From positions 50,801,366 to 50,865,365 of the forward strand of contig CM019717.1 in assembly GCA_009760885.1 (NCBI GenBank): DNA of 64,000 nt. Direction: 5' to 3'. Below, one piece after another: positions 11,783 to 23,111 of this stretch; the stretch's first letter is position 1, and the number at the start of each line of letters is the position of its first letter. This DNA is from Achatina immaculata. Taxonomy: Eukaryota > Mollusca > Gastropoda > Stylommatophora > Achatinidae. The translations under genes were made by a program, and so were the position numbers. The notes under the pieces were generated by a model. It saw only the letters and a program-made list of their open reading frames with translations, was not told the origin of the DNA and did no database searches.

Positions 11783-12157
11783 GAGGTGGTACATCTATCC
11801 AGCAGGCACCCTTGTGGTGGTACATCTATCTACCAGGCAGCCTTGTAGTGGTACATCTATCTAGCAGGCAGCCTTGTGGTGGTACATCTATCTAGCAGGC
11901 AGCCTTGTAGTGGTACATCTATCTAGCAGGCAGCCTTGTAGTAGTACATCTGTCTAGCAGGCAGCCTTGTGGTGGTACATCTATCTAGCAGGCAGCCTTG
12001 TGGTGGTACATCTATCTAGCAGGCAGCCTTGTGGTGGTACATCTATCTAGCAGGCAGCCTTGTAGTGGTACATCTATCTAACAGGCAGCCTTGTAGTAGT
12101 ACATCTGTCTAGCAGGCAGCCTTGTAGTGGTACATCTATCTAGCAGGCTTGTGGTGT
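11783..12157. repeat. 31-bp minisatellite, about 12 copies
   Basis: Head-to-tail units of the form CTTGTGGTGGTACATCTATC + TAGCAGGCAGC (31 bp) with sporadic G/A variants. Units abut with no spacers. The first unit is preceded by a small CCACCAC..GAGGTGG palindrome, and the last is truncated. Confidence 0.9.
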
Positions 12158-12559
12158 ATATAAAAAAAAAGACTATGATCAAAGTGGCTGAGATCAAAAT
12201 CTTCATGGCCTTTTTGGCTAAGATCAAAGTGTCCTCTTGGCAGGTACCCTTATCAACAAGCCATTTGGTTAAGACGAAAACGTATATTTTTTAACTAAAC
12301 GAGATGCCTGAGGCCTTCTCTGCTCATTCGATGCCGTGGGCATGGTCCACATCTCGTTACGGGTGGACCTGGTATTGCAGTACCACTGGGTCACAGCCTG
12401 TTGTTTTTGTCGTTTAAAAAAAAATACATTCCACACAGTTCTCCATTTAAACGATTTCTGGAACCATAAGTCTCAGCAGAGAGAAAACGTTTGCTGGATA
12501 TAATGGGAGTCTGTTCTGGCATAAGAGAGATAAATGAGGAAATTAAAAGCAGAGTACAG

Positions 12560-13187
12560 ATCATCATCATCGCCTTTCACTCCCTTGAGAGCATAGGCCA
12601 CGGATAAAGGCTCTCCAGTCATCCCTGTTCTTGGAATTATTCTCTGCTTCCTTCCATGTGTATCCCTTATCTCTGAACACTGTCATAATTTCTCTTCTCC
12701 AAGTAAGTCTAGGTCTTCCACGTTTTATATTTCCTTCAGGATTCCATGTCAGTGCCTGTCATGCTATGCTGGTGTCGGGTTTTCTCAGAGTGTGGCCAAT
12801 CCACCTCCACTTCCTAGACATGATTTGTAGGTTCTTGTCCTGGCCTTTCCCAGACCTCGTTCCTGATCTTGTCCTGCCATTTAATGTTTAAAATCCTCCT
12901 CAGGCAGTAGTTCATTGATGTTTGTATCCTCTGTTGTATTGTCTTGGTCTTCATTGATGTTTGTATCCTCTGTTGTATTGTCTTGGTCATAACCCATGTC
13001 TCTGAACCATATAGTAAGACAGTCTTTACGTTTGTATTGAAATGCCTAAGTTTGGTTCATGTTTTGATGTTCTTAGATGACCATATTATGTTAAGTTGGA
13101 TAAATGCTGTCCTGGCCTTGGTTGTTCTAGCTTTAACATCCTTTCCCGTTACCCCATATTTATCCACTATCCTGCCTAAATATAGAG
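12560..13187 (-). mobile_element. RTE-like LINE C-terminal fragment
   Basis: The minus strand reads KWRWIGHTLRKPDTSIAWQA, then LTWNPEGNIKRGRPRLTWRR, the classic end of RTE/SR2-type ORF2 proteins. A 39-bp internal tandem duplication is present at 12911-12988. It is interrupted at about 13188 by a plus-strand LINE piece. Confidence 0.7.
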
Positions 13188-13715
13188 TACAGACAGGGAA
13201 TAATATATACTTTGCTTTGCAACACCTGTTACAATCTAAAATCCTGTCCCAAAACACCAAAATAACAGTCTACAAAACTATAATAAGACCAGCCGTCGTA
13301 TATAGATCAGAAACATGGAGTACAACAAAGAAAGATAAATAACAATTGCAGATCTTTGAGAACAAGATCCTAAGAAAAATCTTTTGGCCGTAAAGTAAAC
13401 CAACAGTGGAGAATGGAGAGCTAGAAAGAACACTGAACTGAATAGCTTATTTAAATCTCAGCAAATTATATATGTCTTGAAACTGAACAGATTACGCTGG
13501 TTGGGACAATGTAGAAAGAATGGAAGAGAACAGACAAATGAAAATTATGTATGCACAAGAGGTGAGGGAAACAAGACCAAGACAGAGATGAAAAGACAAC
13601 ATAGAAAAAGGATATAAAAGAAATTGGTGTCACCAACTGGAGAGAGAAGATTAGGAATGGAGGCGAACTTTATATGTAGCAATGAGCCTTAATGGCTCGG
13701 AAAGCTGAAGAAGTT
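13188..13715 (+). mobile_element. LINE C-terminal fragment (left arm of an inverted pair)
   Basis: Reads YRVQTGNNIYFALQHLLQS, then KITVYKTIIRPAVVYRSETW, then a degraded tail ending at a NGSES-like terminus. Positions 13399-13713 are an inverted copy of 14515-14850. Confidence 0.7.
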
Positions 13716-13742
13716 CTGGCATATGCAGAGTGATAGTAAGAT

Positions 13743-13910
13743 CGGAAAGTAAATGTTTCTGCTATGATATTCCAATGGCAACAGGGGAGATAAAAGGCCG
13801 GAAAGTAAATGTTTCTGCTATGACATTCCAATGGCAACAGGGGAGATAAAAGGCCGGAAAGTAAATGTTTCTGCTATGACATTCCAGTAGCAACAGGGGA
13901 GATAAAAGGT
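13743..13910. repeat. 56-bp tandem repeat, three copies
   Basis: Three units starting CGGAAAGTAAATGTTTCTGC, nearly identical, immediately 3' of the left LINE arm. Confidence 0.85.
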
Positions 13911-14101
13911 AGAAGAGACAGAAGTAGACAAAAAGAAAAAATGCCTGATGGTCTGGCATCCAGGCACAGAAAAGCAGTGGCAATTGGAAGATTGCGAGTA
14001 CTATTCCTTAATGAAGGTGGGGGCAGCAACTCACAAGACCTCTGAGAGTCATGATCCAGAGGAGCCAACTCCCCTTAGAGTGTCAGGAGCTTAATAGGGC
14101 C

Positions 14102-14195
14102 AAAACACTTGTCTGTTTGGGGGTGGAGGAGGGCAGAAAAATTAGGAAAGATATGGTCACAAGAATAAGTGCCCCACCCCCAGACAAGTGTTTTT
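14102..14195. repeat. Inverted repeat with G5/C5 arms
   Basis: AAAACACTTGTCTGTTTGGG + GGTGG (14102-14126) pairs with CCACCCCCAGACAAGTGTTT + TT (14174-14195), apart from three extra bases in the left arm. A third partial ACACTTGTCTG follows at 14212. Confidence 0.7.
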
Positions 14196-14514
14196 GGAGT
14201 TTCAAAGGGCCGAACACTTGTCTGAGGGAGGGTATTTCCTCTGGTGATCTAGGGAGGTGTGTAGTTATTTTGCTTGTTTTATTAGGGAGTTTATTGCATA
14301 TCTAAGATTTGTAAATTACTATGGGGCAAAGTTCATTATACGAATGAAGCATCTAATGGACCTGTTGGGATGAGATGATGATCTTAACTTCTTAAGATGG
14401 AACTTTTCATATCAGAAGATAGTTTTAAAGCAGAAAGATGTAACTTGCAGTGGAGCTTGCCAGTTGTCTTTTAGCTGAAGAGCTTCTTTCATTGGCTGAT
14501 TCAGTCAATATTCT

Positions 14515-14857
14515 TCTTTTTCTTCAGCTTTCTGAGCCATTAAGGCTCAATGCTGCAGATAAAGTTCGCCTCCATTCCTCTCTATTCCTAATCTTCTCTC
14601 TCCGATTGGTGACACCAGTTTCTTTTATATTCTCTTCTGTGTTGTCTTTCCATCTCTGTCTTGGTCTACCCCTTGGTCTTGTTTCCCTCATCTCTTGTGC
14701 ATACATCATTTTTGTTTGTCTATCCTCTTCCATTCTTTCTACATGGCCTAACCGGCGTAGTTTGTTCAGTTTCAAGTATTAAATTTGTTGGGATTTAAAT
14801 AAGTTGTTCAGTTCAGCATTCTTCCTAGCTCTCCATTCTCCACTGTTGGTATCCTGA
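14515..14857 (-). mobile_element. LINE C-terminal fragment (right arm of an inverted pair)
   Basis: Minus strand encodes MKLNKLRRLGHVERMEEDRQ, then TRPRGRPRQRWKDN and REEWRRTLSAALSLNGSES before a stop. This is an intact C-terminal stretch of a non-LTR ORF2. The opposite-strand copy is at 13399-13713. Confidence 0.75.
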
Positions 14858-14892
14858 TTGAGTCAATATTGGATTTCCATAATCAACCATGG

Positions 14893-15085
14893 CAGTGGTT
14901 CTTAACGCATTTTGGCCTCGGACCGCCTTTCCAGTCTGTACCTTGTATTAAAAACAAAGCAATAAACAGAACCCTGATGATGATAAAATGTTTTTATCGA
15001 GTCAATCCATTTGCTGGTCTGTGGGCCCCAAAACTTTTTGTATGGTCTCCCAGAGGGTCCATGGACCCCAGGTTAAGAACCACTG
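14893..15085. mobile_element. hAT-type MITE remnant
   Basis: Ends are exact inverted repeats, CAGTGGTTCTTAAC at the left and GTTAAGAACCACTG at the right, typical of hAT/Charlie-like short elements. The flanking 8-mers agree at only 5 of 8 positions, so the target duplication is decayed. Related left ends occur at about 22500 and 56766. Confidence 0.75.
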
Positions 15086-15089
15086 AATC

Positions 15090-16180
15090 ACAGTAATAGT
15101 AAATGATGTTTGTGTTGTTAGGTCATTCTTCAGATTAGGCCCTTATGAGCTTGTTATACAGAGCTGTACCCTTACACATCTTATGTGGCTCAGTCTTTCA
15201 CTAGTTCTTGTAACATCTATTATAGAAATTACATACGTGCAGTGAATTTTTTTTTTTTTTAAATTAATGTTAAACCTGTATTTTGTCAGTCTTCAACTTT
15301 TTTTTTTTTTAAATTTATTTTACTAGTGAATATATTCTGTTCCTCTGTTAAATGCACCTCTATAATAATTGTCTTTCACTTCTATTTCAGGGTCATTAGC
15401 AAAAAAAAAAAAAAATCATGCCTCAGTGTGTTACCAAGAGACTGTTCTTTGAAAGTCAGAGATCATGGACATTAGCAGCAAGTCACAAGTTTTTCTGACT
15501 GATGAGGAGCTGTTATATCACATTCTTTTAATGGTGAAAGGCGGTTACACAAGTTTTCTTTTTCATGGAAAACTTTTTTTTGTGACTAATGGAGGACTGT
15601 TACATTACTTTCAATTTCTCTTCGAAGATGCAAGTTTTCTGTAGCAGCACACAAAGTGATGCTATAAACTTGATGGTCAAAAGAGTAGATTGCTTAGAAC
15701 TGTTGTACATTACCAGCCAGTATTTATAGTTGCATTATGGACAGTCAGGAATTGCTAACATTTTTAGACTTATACATAGTGAAGAACTGAAATAAAAGAT
15801 GCTAGTGGTTTTCCATAGTTTCAGAAGTCTGTCACAAAGTTTAAAAATTGTGTGGCATTTGGTCACATTTCTCACTAGATGATGGACACTCGACTGAATT
15901 TTTGTGCTCAAAACCTTGTATTAACTATTCTTCTGTGGACTTTGTTTATGGATAAACTTTGAAATTGGTGGGACAGTGACAAAATGAACCCCTGTCATCA
16001 GTAAATTGAAGAAAGATGAAAGTTGTTATAAAATCTGCATATGTAACATGGCCAGGAAAAAAAAAACAGTATGATATTTTTGTCATGACACTGATATCCT
16101 GTTTCATCCTTGCCAGTTTGTGACTTTGATAGTTCGAGAAACAGATGATCATGTTCATATATTACATTTTTTCTGTAACG
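15090..16180. other. No gene seen
   Basis: AT-rich with T/A homopolymers at 15248-15262, 15300-15312 and 15400-15415. No conserved coding segment or repeat match inside the window. Confidence 0.5.
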
Positions 16181-16184
16181 TAGC

Positions 16185-16193
16185 TATATAAAA
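16185..16193 (+). promoter_or_regulatory. TATA box upstream of the CENP-B-domain gene
   Basis: TATATAAAA lies 76 bp before the ATG at 16269. Initiation about 30 bp downstream would leave a roughly 50-nt leader. Sequence-only prediction. Confidence 0.4.
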
Positions 16194-16268
16194 TATAGAG
16201 AATTCTTGTAAAAAAGATATATTTGCTGGTTTGATTTCAAGGGTTGACTTAGCTCTGTTAGCATAAAA

Positions 16269-17288
16269 ATGGGACCAGACCATAAACAGAAAGGAGAAGG
16301 GATTAGGCATGTGATCAAGAGAGCAAAAAGTGTGATGTCACTAGAATGCAAAATAAAAGTTCTAGATGAACTAGCTGATGGTAAAAGCAAGAGTGCTGTT
16401 GCCCGTCAGTTTGGTGTGAATGAATCAACTATTCGTTCTATTAAAAGTTGTGAGAAGGCTATAAGGACTAGTGTTGCCAGTGGCACAAATACATCATTAA
16501 AAGTATCGTATGTGGCACGAGATCCAAACATAGAGAAAATGGAAAAGGCCTTGAATATTTGGATGGAGGACCAAGCACAGAAGAAAATGCCCATCAACAT
16601 CCATCATATCCGTGACAAAGCCAAACGAATTTACAGGGCCTTGGCTAATAAATCCGGTGCAGATCCTAAAAAATTTCAGGCAAGCAGAGGCTGGTATGAA
16701 AATTATAAGAAACGCTACTATTTGCGTGATGTGAAAGTAACAAAGAATGAAGACTTAGCACCTTGTGAAGCAACACTAGGAAAAGTTCTCATAGAAGTTA
16801 TAAATGATTCCACAGTGGCTGATGAGATTAGCCAAATTCTTGCACAAGCTGAACATTCTGATGATGAAAAACTTGATGGCATGGGCATAAACAAAACTCC
16901 TCATCTTGTTGAGTTACAGTCTGAAAACTTGGGTAACGAAGACCTGCAGGAGCCAAATGCATCATCCAGTAATAGTGAAGAAGACAAGAAAGATAATGTA
17001 GGAGAGAAAACACTGATAACTTTAGCAAACATCAATGAATTATTGACCATTGCTTCAGATCTTACCGATAAAGCTCTGGAAATAGATCCCTTTATGGAAC
17101 GGAGCTTAACCTTCAAAAAATTTGTGAATGATGCTCTTTGGCCATACAAGGAGCTTCAGAGAAACTTGCAAAGCATAGTAACCCAGCCTGTATGTCATAT
17201 TTTGAAGGTTGAGATGTCAGCTTCTGAAGAATCTAACTGTGAAATGTCATCTGAGGATAATGTTAATTTAAATTTGTCACTAACATAA
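16269..17288 (+). CDS. CENP-B/Tigger-type DNA-binding protein lacking the DDE domain
   Basis: An uninterrupted 339-codon, single-exon frame starting in a good context (AAAAATGG). Residues about 20-70 form a Psq/CENP-B N-terminal helix-turn-helix (KIKVLDELADGKSKSAVARQ, then FGVNESTIRSI). Residues about 84-150 match the second, CENP-B-type HTH (IEKMEKALNIWMEDQAQKK, FQASRGWYENYKKRY). In Tigger transposases a catalytic DDE domain of about 300 residues should follow. Here it is absent, and the frame runs into an acidic, Ser-rich linker and a segment IDPFMERSLTFKKFV..YKEL that resembles the extreme C-terminal tail of Tigger/TIGD1 proteins. This suggests an in-frame loss of the catalytic core. No Tigger terminal repeats were found. 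It may be an exapted DNA-binding gene (compare CENPBD1) or a recently deleted transposon. Confidence 0.8.
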   Translation: MGPDHKQKGEGIRHVIKRAKSVMSLECKIKVLDELADGKSKSAVARQFGVNESTIRSIKSCEKAIRTSVASGTNTSLKVSYVARDPNIEKMEKALNIWMEDQAQKKMPINIHHIRDKAKRIYRALANKSGADPKKFQASRGWYENYKKRYYLRDVKVTKNEDLAPCEATLGKVLIEVINDSTVADEISQILAQAEHSDDEKLDGMGINKTPHLVELQSENLGNEDLQEPNASSSNSEEDKKDNVGEKTLITLANINELLTIASDLTDKALEIDPFMERSLTFKKFVNDALWPYKELQRNLQSIVTQPVCHILKVEMSASEESNCEMSSEDNVNLNLSLT

Positions 17289-17299
17289 CTTGCATAAAG

Positions 17300-17925
17300 T
17301 ATGATTTGATTATTGTATTTTTACTAGGTTGAATTATGCTGGTTAGAAGGATTGTGAATTAATGTGTAACATCTAAACAAGTTAGTTAGAAAAGATCATC
17401 ATCTCCGCACTCCAGGCATGACTCATAATCTCTTCAGTCAGTATCTTTATCAGCATGCATTGGCTTCCATCTATTCTGTATTGATTTACCATCCTTTCAA
17501 TGCCTTTATTTAGCTATTCATGTTTTGCAGCAGGAAATTTCACCCCCCAAGTTACTTCACTGTTGATGCTGATTCACAGTTGTCAGTCTTTTGTTTGACT
17601 GGCTTTGTTTATTTATGACAGCTTGATCCTAAACAAGTTAATAATCTTAACAGTTAGGGTCACTGTACTCAAAACTGTTGACCTCACGGGATGCTTCTTT
17701 GGCACTATGAATTAGAAATCCAGAGTACATCAGGTTCAGGAGAATAGATCTTGATGCTAGGAACACTGAGATAGCAGTGCAGTGACAGAGCAGATGCCTG
17801 CTCTGAAATAGATGATTCTGTGAAAAAATGTTAAAAATACAATGTGAAGATGTAGCCCTGGGAATTTTCTTAAACAAATGAAAGAACATGATGTTTTATT
17901 AGATTAGAATATTCATTTGATAGCA
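17300..17925. other. No gene seen
   Basis: Downstream of the CENP-B-domain gene. A CATAAA variant lies at about 17294, but no canonical AATAAA occurs close by. No conserved coding segment. Confidence 0.45.
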
Positions 17926-17929
17926 TTAT

Positions 17930-18095
17930 CCTTCAAGAGAGCGCAAACCATACAGATCTGAGACATGACCTGAGGACATTAGCATGAGACAAAAGCTTTG
18001 GGACTCCTGTCAGATCTGGAGAAGACTGCAGGCTTTATCTTGTTGACAGGGATGGGGATCTGGCATGACCAACAACCTCGAGAGCAGAAGAAGAT
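17930..18095 (+). mobile_element. RNase H-type LINE C-terminal fragment
   Basis: Clear nucleotide similarity to 9585-9755 (shared AAAGCTTTGGG, GACAGGGAT and GACCAACAACCTCGA blocks). It has accumulated stops. Confidence 0.65.
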
Positions 18096-18099
18096 TTGA

Positions 18100-20540
18100 T
18101 AGCAGTTTTTATGTAGACCTAATACACCAGGTTCTGCTGGATAATGAAAAGCTGAAAAAATGGGAAGTTACTTTATTTGAGTGAGCAGTTAGAATGAATG
18201 GGTTACGAGACTGTCAGTAGGAGGGAGTTAGTGTTGAGTGTTTTCAGCTTTATCACTCGAGGATTTTTATTTTGAAAAAAATAAAAAGTTTTACCAGAAG
18301 GAGCATGCAAACTGCTGCCACGTAGGAAGAGACTCCTTCTAACCAATCAAAAAAAGATGTGATCAGACTCCGGATACATTTCTCACTTTCATTAAAAGAA
18401 ACAAAAAAATGTTGATGCTTTATCAAAACCCAGCAGAGCAGGAAGGCATTCCAAGAAGCCAGGATATAGATCCCGAAGTTGTTAGAGATGATACCTTAGT
18501 GGTTACTGCTTCGCCATTGATGGTCGTTAGTGTCGAGGAACTTGTTCTCTACTTGTGCAGTAAGTGAGAGAAGATCTGACTGAAGTGATTTTTGTTCTCG
18601 GGATGAGTTTTTTACTGATGTATTAAAAATATTATGTAACAGTGTGTTGTTTGTTTTTCATCTTAAAGTATTCATTTCTTGTTCAGGTTCTTTGCTGAAA
18701 TAATAATTTTGTGGTTCCTAGATCCTTTTTTTTTTCAAAATGTTTTAAGAAAATATCCTTTCTTTCAGTAATTAAAAAAAAAATACTGTTTGATTTACCA
18801 TGTGCAGTAGAGTAGGCACATATAGGAAAGCATTTGGTAATGTAATTATCAGAAGTTTAAAAGGAAATTTGTGCATTATATTTCTTTTAGTCTTAATTTT
18901 AAAGCAGAAATTTTAATCTGATAAATAGATTTTATGTTCTGTTGACCTAAGAAACATACTTTATGTAGTAGTGATGAATTGTCTCTTTTGTGGTGTCATT
19001 TTGCTACAGTAAATTTGTGGATACTGAATAACATACATTTGCCATTTATAAAGGGATCAGAATTGGGCAGTTGAAAAATTGAAGTGTCATAGATCAAAAG
19101 CTTGGTGTAAGAACTCCACGACCACAGCTCCTAATTGCTCTATCACTTAACAAAAATTTATCACCAAAATTGTTGAAGTATCCAAAATTTTACTGTTCAG
19201 ATTTTCTTTTGAATATGTATGAGAGAGAGACTATGTGTGTATGTGTGTGTGCGTGCATGCATGTGTGTGAGAGAGAGAGAGAGATGTATATTCTGGTGCA
19301 GTTAAAGAAGCAAATAGTAACCACTTTCACCTGGTTTATATTTTGTAATGCCAGCAAAGAGGCTATATACAAATTGTTATTGTTGTAAGTGAATGTAGTG
19401 TACAAAAGCAAATGTACATTTTGAATAGGCATTCTGCACATCTGAATTAGAGTGAATGTGCTGGTGATTATACTGTTTTGGTACATATTTATATTGTATA
19501 TATTCTAGAATATCTACAGGTTGTCTGCTTGTTGGTGTGTGGTGACGTGGATCCTGGCATTTTTATGTTTTAGTGTGTGTGTTTATGTATGCATATGTAT
19601 GTGTGCACGCACGCACGCACACACATTTCATAAACTGATATGCATAATTAGATAAAGGAGGAAACCCTTTACGGAATCTGTGTATTGAATTATGCGGTGC
19701 CAATCATTTTATATTTGTTAATATTTGTTTGTTTCATTTTATATTTGACATGGCTTCTGTTGCAAAGACCAGCTGTGTTATATAAGTGATGTTGCCAAAG
19801 CGGCTTCTGTGATTCTGTTTTTCTAAATATACAGAGTTACCTTGAAACCATTTGTTTCCTTAATGTTCTTAATCATTATGAAATCTCTTACTCCTGTAGT
19901 TTTTAGCTACTTAAAAAATAAAACAGCTCTTGGTTCTGATATTCTTTGGCATCCTGGAACATTCTCCTCTCATGTGAAATGAACAGACTTAGTGCTGTGA
20001 AAATCTCTTTGCAGCCGCATGTGAAGCATAATTGAGCTAAAATGAAACTTTTTTTTGCAAAATTCTGGTTGCTGTATTTCAGTTAATATGAAACTACTCA
20101 TTACTTTTACTACTGCGAGACCTCATAATCTGTCTATTATGCATTTTCATAGATTCATAGAATCTGTGTGTAACTTTTACATAAAGGAAAAGGAGCTCCA
20201 TGGAAGTATCATGTGCCCATTATTTTCCTTATGCCGGCACATTAGCCAGTCATGTGGTTAGCATCTCACTTGGCCACTTTTCCTCCTCAGACCAAGGAGC
20301 CAGGTTCCCTTTTCTACAGGGTGACTATGGTCTTTTTCAAACCGCTGACATTCGCCATTGGAAGTGAGTGCTTTATTTCTTTTCTTACTGGGTTGTGATC
20401 CAGTGCGTTTAGTTGTGTAGAAGATTCGGTATTTTTATATTCTCTCGTGGCTTTCTTTCTTAGTTCTTCACTAACTTTAGACATGCTGTCCTATCATCAT
20501 CTTTCAACCCATGTTATTTTCTGTCCTATCTTTTACTGTA
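18100..20540. other. No gene seen; microsatellites
   Basis: AT-rich sequence with GT/GA microsatellites at 19225-19283 and 19575-19625. Open frames through these are repeat artefacts. Confidence 0.5.
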
Positions 20541-20554
20541 CGAAAAAGATCTAC

Positions 20555-21268
20555 AAGAGCTACTAGATATAGCAGTAGTGCAGAGTGAACATACGGGACG
20601 GTCAGTGAACAGTAGGAAAACAGAAATAATGGTCATGTCCAGAAAAAAAATTGTATCAGAATGGAATGTAAAAATCATAGGAATAATATTAAAACAGGTG
20701 CACAGATTCAGGTATCTTGGTACAACGATGACATCAGATGGTAGGTGTATCACAGAGGTAAAAAAAAAACAGAATATACCAAGCAAAGGTAGCATTTCAG
20801 AAAATGAAATCTATTTTGTGCAGTCCATCTTTGTCAATAGATACTAGGAAAAGAGTCTTGAAGTGCTACATCGAGCCAGTACTACTATATGGAAATGAAT
20901 CATGGTCACTAACAAAAAACAAGAAGAGCATTAGAGGCAACTGAAATGTGATTTCTAGGAAGAATGTTAAGAAATAACAAATGAAGAAATCTTAAGTAAA
21001 GCCATTGAGAAATGAACATTAATAAACACAGGGGGGGGGCAGTCAAGGTTTATTGCCCACATAATGAGAAGAAGAAGGTTTGAAAATATTGCGACAACGG
21101 AAAATTGGAGGCAGGAAAGATAGGTAGACCGAAAGAGAAAATCTTAGATGGCTTGATAAAATGGCATAGGAGAGGCACAACAACAGAACTAACGAATAAC
21201 GTGAAAGATCGGAAACTGTGGAGGGACATGGTCAGCAACGTCTCTAGGCATGGCACATGATGACGATG
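20555..21268 (+). mobile_element. LINE insertion, GATGAT-tailed family, with TSD
   Basis: Flanked by the 9-bp direct repeat AAGATCTAC (20546-20554 and 21269-21277). The 5' end reads LQELLDIAVVQSE and NSRKTEIMVMSRKK, then FRYLGTTMTSDG, the end of the RT domain. The 3' end carries a degraded C terminus and an ATGATGACGATG tail. 5' truncated, several frameshifts. Confidence 0.85.
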
Positions 21269-21299
21269 AAGATCTACTGCTCATAATTACACCTCTTTC

Positions 21300-22490
21300 C
21301 TCTTGTACCATGTATTACTCAGTTATGGGCCCTTGTACAACAAGCCGAATGATAAAATTTCCCATGATGCATTGTTACACAGCTCATTTTTAATTACATT
21401 AGGCAGTGTAAGTCATAGAGCATGTTGTAGAGATATAGGAACTGTTGCTACAAGATTCACTTTTTGTGTTTCTTTGGTTCAAACCGGGACAAAAACAGCG
21501 GACGGGCCTTCAAACCGGGAAACCGTACTTATAAGCATAAAGTGTTCCAAATTATTTCACTTTATGGGATTAAAAACAACCAAAATGAGAAAAAGAAAAC
21601 ATTGATGAGAAAAACCAAGAAATCATGGAAAAAAGTTTTATTTTTAAAAGTTTATTTAAATTAAGCTTGAATATAGATCACATAGAGAGAGAGAGAGAGA
21701 GAGAGAGAGCGGCCTTTTTCACATACAGCATAAAATCCTCACAATATATAAATCCAATTTGTTAATTAATCCTGCCGCGCGTTTGTAAAGACGTGCAAAA
21801 TTTAATTTTTAACAAGGATGAAGAGGTAACGAAAAAAATGCTTCTCAACCAAAAAATGGTGCGGTAATTTATGGCGAGAAACTAATTAAATAAATAAATG
21901 GGGGGAAAAAAGTGCGAAGGTTTTGTCGGTGCATAGAAAACACATAAGACAGGTACACATAAAATTACACGTTCTGAACTTTCTTTCAAGACACTATGGG
22001 CTACGGAGAGCCAGGTCATTTACTATGGGGCTCTCTTATCCCAAACAACGAAAGTACGATTTATATACATACTTATATGCGCAAACAGGGCCGATGGGGC
22101 CCCTCAACAGCCCGGACCCTAGAGATACAGAAGATGGTGGAGGTGGGTGACCAAAGTGGAGCAGTTTTTTTAATACTTGATACCTCCTTGTAAAGTGTTG
22201 TTAAATAAACGATATAGATGATGAAATAGAGCACGCATTTTTAGTGGCCTTGTGGGAAAAAAGGGAGAGGGAGTCATGAATTTCTGTATAGAATGAGACT
22301 GCTTTAGTCGTTTAAATATGTCACATAGAAATACCTGTTTAACAATTCCAGCAGAACAGCACTTGACTTGCAGCTAGTTTTTCTCCTCTCCCTTAAATCA
22401 AAGTGTAAAACGGCTCAAAGAGCCCGTTGTAAATTTTCAGCGACCTTGACATTTGTACCCTGTTTACTAACGTAACTTAAGAATTTTTCA
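21300..22490. other. No gene seen; (GA)n and a diverged repeat
   Basis: A GA microsatellite lies at 21684-21709. Positions 22000-22140 share a diverged block (GGGCC..GGCCCCTCAACAGCCCGG) with 28470-28510. No supported coding exon. Confidence 0.4.
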
Positions 22491-22496
22491 CTTTAA

Positions 22497-22700
22497 AGCA
22501 AGGGTTCTTAACCGTTTTATGATTTCAGACCCCCAGTAGGCTGTCCAATACAAGTGTGTCACCCCAACACCACCTACGACCGACTGCCAAAATCATCATC
22601 ATCATCGCCAACATCATAGTAGACTGTCCAGTATGTCACCCACACCTCCATCGACAGCCTGCCAAAATCATCATCATCATCAGTCCTATTAAGTACCAGC
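22497..22700. mobile_element. hAT-type MITE fragment with internal duplication
   Basis: Begins GGGTTCTTAACC, like the elements at 14893 and 56766, and holds two copies of a roughly 70-bp unit ending CCAAAATCATCATCATC. The right end is not clear. Confidence 0.5.
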
Positions 22701-22825
22701 ATGATTATAAAAGCTGTCAACAGCTTGTTTTTACTTTACACGTGAGAAGCTAGGACGTAACAGCTGTAATAAAATTCTAATCTATTAATAACTTACGAAA
22801 AAAAAAAAAGAAATCTGCTCAGAGA

Positions 22826-23083
22826 CTGTATTCCACACCCTCAACATTTGGTTCACATACCCTCATCATTTGATTCCCATACCCTCATAATATAGTTCCC
22901 ACACCCCCCCCCCCCCATCATTTTTCACACCCTCATAATATATTTCGTCCCCACCTCCCCCCTCCCACAATCATTTGGTTTCTATACTCCCGTCATTTGG
23001 TTCCCGTACCCCTATCATTTGGTTCCCAGACCCTCATAATTTGGTTCCAAGACTCTCATAATTTGGTTCCCCCACCCGTAAGG
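22826..23083. repeat. Short tandem repeat, CCCTCATAATTTGGTTCC type
   Basis: About ten irregular copies of a 22-26-bp unit, with a run of 14 C at about 22903-22916. Confidence 0.75.
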
Positions 23084-23111
23084 AGTATAAGAACCCATGA
23101 TTTAGAGAGTT

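Noticed and set aside
11783..12157. CRISPR-like array of 31-bp repeats
   Set aside because: Units abut directly with no unique spacers and the sequence is animal; it is a minisatellite.
12944..13342. 132-aa plus-strand frame
   Set aside because: A chance join of antisense RTE sequence and a sense LINE fragment at about 13188.
16269..17288. Autonomous Tigger/pogo transposase
   Set aside because: No DDE catalytic domain and no terminal inverted repeats were found around it.
19170..19486. 72- and 98-aa frames
   Set aside because: Coding potential is due to GT/GA microsatellites.
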